Source: Rhizosphaericola sp047606825 (GTDB lineage: Bacteria; Bacteroidota; Bacteroidia; Chitinophagales; Chitinophagaceae). From it: a DNA stretch of 41,499 bases. The position numbers and the translations under genes were made by a program. Below, in pieces: positions 41,346 through 41,499 of the stretch. Position 1 is the first letter of the stretch. Each line of letters begins with the position of its first letter. The notes under the pieces are model-generated. The model searched no databases, was not told the origin of the DNA, and was given only the letters and a program-made list of their open reading frames with translations. Location of the stretch: positions 1 through 41,499 of the forward strand of contig JASGDY010000025.1 of NCBI GenBank assembly GCA_047606825.1, in the 5' to 3' direction.

Positions 41346-41399
41346 TGTGTCTTTTATATCAGATCCCACCTACGCCTATCGTGTGGACACAAATAGGTA

Positions 41400-41407
41400 T
41401 AACTTTG
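41400..41407 (+). promoter_or_regulatory. Possible -7 box for the last gene
   Basis: TAACTTTG matches TAnnTTTG, but it ends only 4 nt before the ATG at 41412. Transcription would then start at or just after that ATG. Confidence 0.4.
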
Positions 41408-41411
41408 TGGG

Positions 41412-41499
41412 ATGAATGAACGAGGATTGACGGATCTGGAGGACATAAGACTGGTATACCGGGGGAACAACCTTATGCAAGACCTGTTCCGCAAGGGAG
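41412..41499 (+). CDS. Partial open reading frame at the window end
   Basis: An ATG at 41412 opens a frame of 29 codons to the window edge (MNERGLTDLEDIRLVYRGNN...). The composition and the charged-hydrophobic pattern are those of a real helical N-terminus, faintly like the start of an ECF sigma factor, but too short to name. The promoter box lies so close that the message would be leaderless, or an internal ATG at 41475 could be used. Confidence 0.45.
   Translation, partial: MNERGLTDLEDIRLVYRGNNLMQDLFRKG

Overview
The window looks like chromosomal DNA of a member of the Bacteroidota, most likely of the Chitinophagaceae or close relatives. Three things point there. Many families typical of that phylum are present: DUF4271 next to hemD, DUF3810, DUF6600, a Bacteroidetes-type agmatinase-family protein and a small protein usually mis-named PRPP synthetase. 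Start codons rarely have a Shine-Dalgarno sequence. Several intergenic regions carry the Bacteroidetes -7 promoter box TAnnTTTG. No genus can be assigned from the sequence alone.

Layout. Positions 1-210 hold an array of four regularly spaced hairpins framed by a 12-bp direct repeat. Positions 330-4586 (minus strand) encode a nitroreductase, a DUF4153 membrane protein, a nitrilase-family amidohydrolase and a short-chain dehydrogenase. Positions 4755-7194 (plus) encode a DUF502 membrane protein, SerC and a DivIC/FtsB-type division protein. Positions 7301-11328 (minus) encode uroporphyrinogen-III synthase, DUF4271, a cytoplasmic alpha-amylase and a small membrane-anchored protein. Positions 11416-16013 (plus) encode a YjbR protein, FabI, a secreted GH29 alpha-L-fucosidase, a polysaccharide deacetylase, a TatD nuclease and tRNA-Ser(GGA).

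Positions 16336-24106 (minus) form an A+T-rich defence block directly beside the tRNA. In transcription order it holds an XRE regulator, a large zinc-hook ABC ATPase that resembles the anticodon nuclease RloC, a type III-like DNA methyltransferase (Mod), a GxxExxY protein and a type III-like helicase-nuclease (Res). The block lacks the dispersed A-rich repeat found between the core genes on both sides, which supports horizontal acquisition.

Positions 24307-26364 (plus) hold a two-component system and an A-type Fe-S carrier. Release factor 3 is convergent at 26374-27972. Positions 28267-33703 (plus) hold a CBS/DUF21 membrane protein, a small hypothetical protein, a DeoR regulator, the small PRPP-synthetase-like protein, a compact promoter-terminator unit that may be a small RNA, an agmatinase-family protein and a membrane protein. 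DUF3810 and DUF6600 follow on the minus strand. The window ends with a CpsB-like PHP phosphatase, a PAP2-type phosphatase, a tail-anchored DEDDh exonuclease, a cNMP/CBS/DUF294 nucleotidyltransferase and the start of one more gene.

The most interesting signals are the RloC-like ATPase embedded in a type III R-M operon, the hairpin array at the left end, a nearly identical operator/promoter motif shared by the fucosidase gene and the distant deoR gene, a composite A-rich intergenic repeat with at least twelve copies, and the possible small RNA near 31.9 kb.
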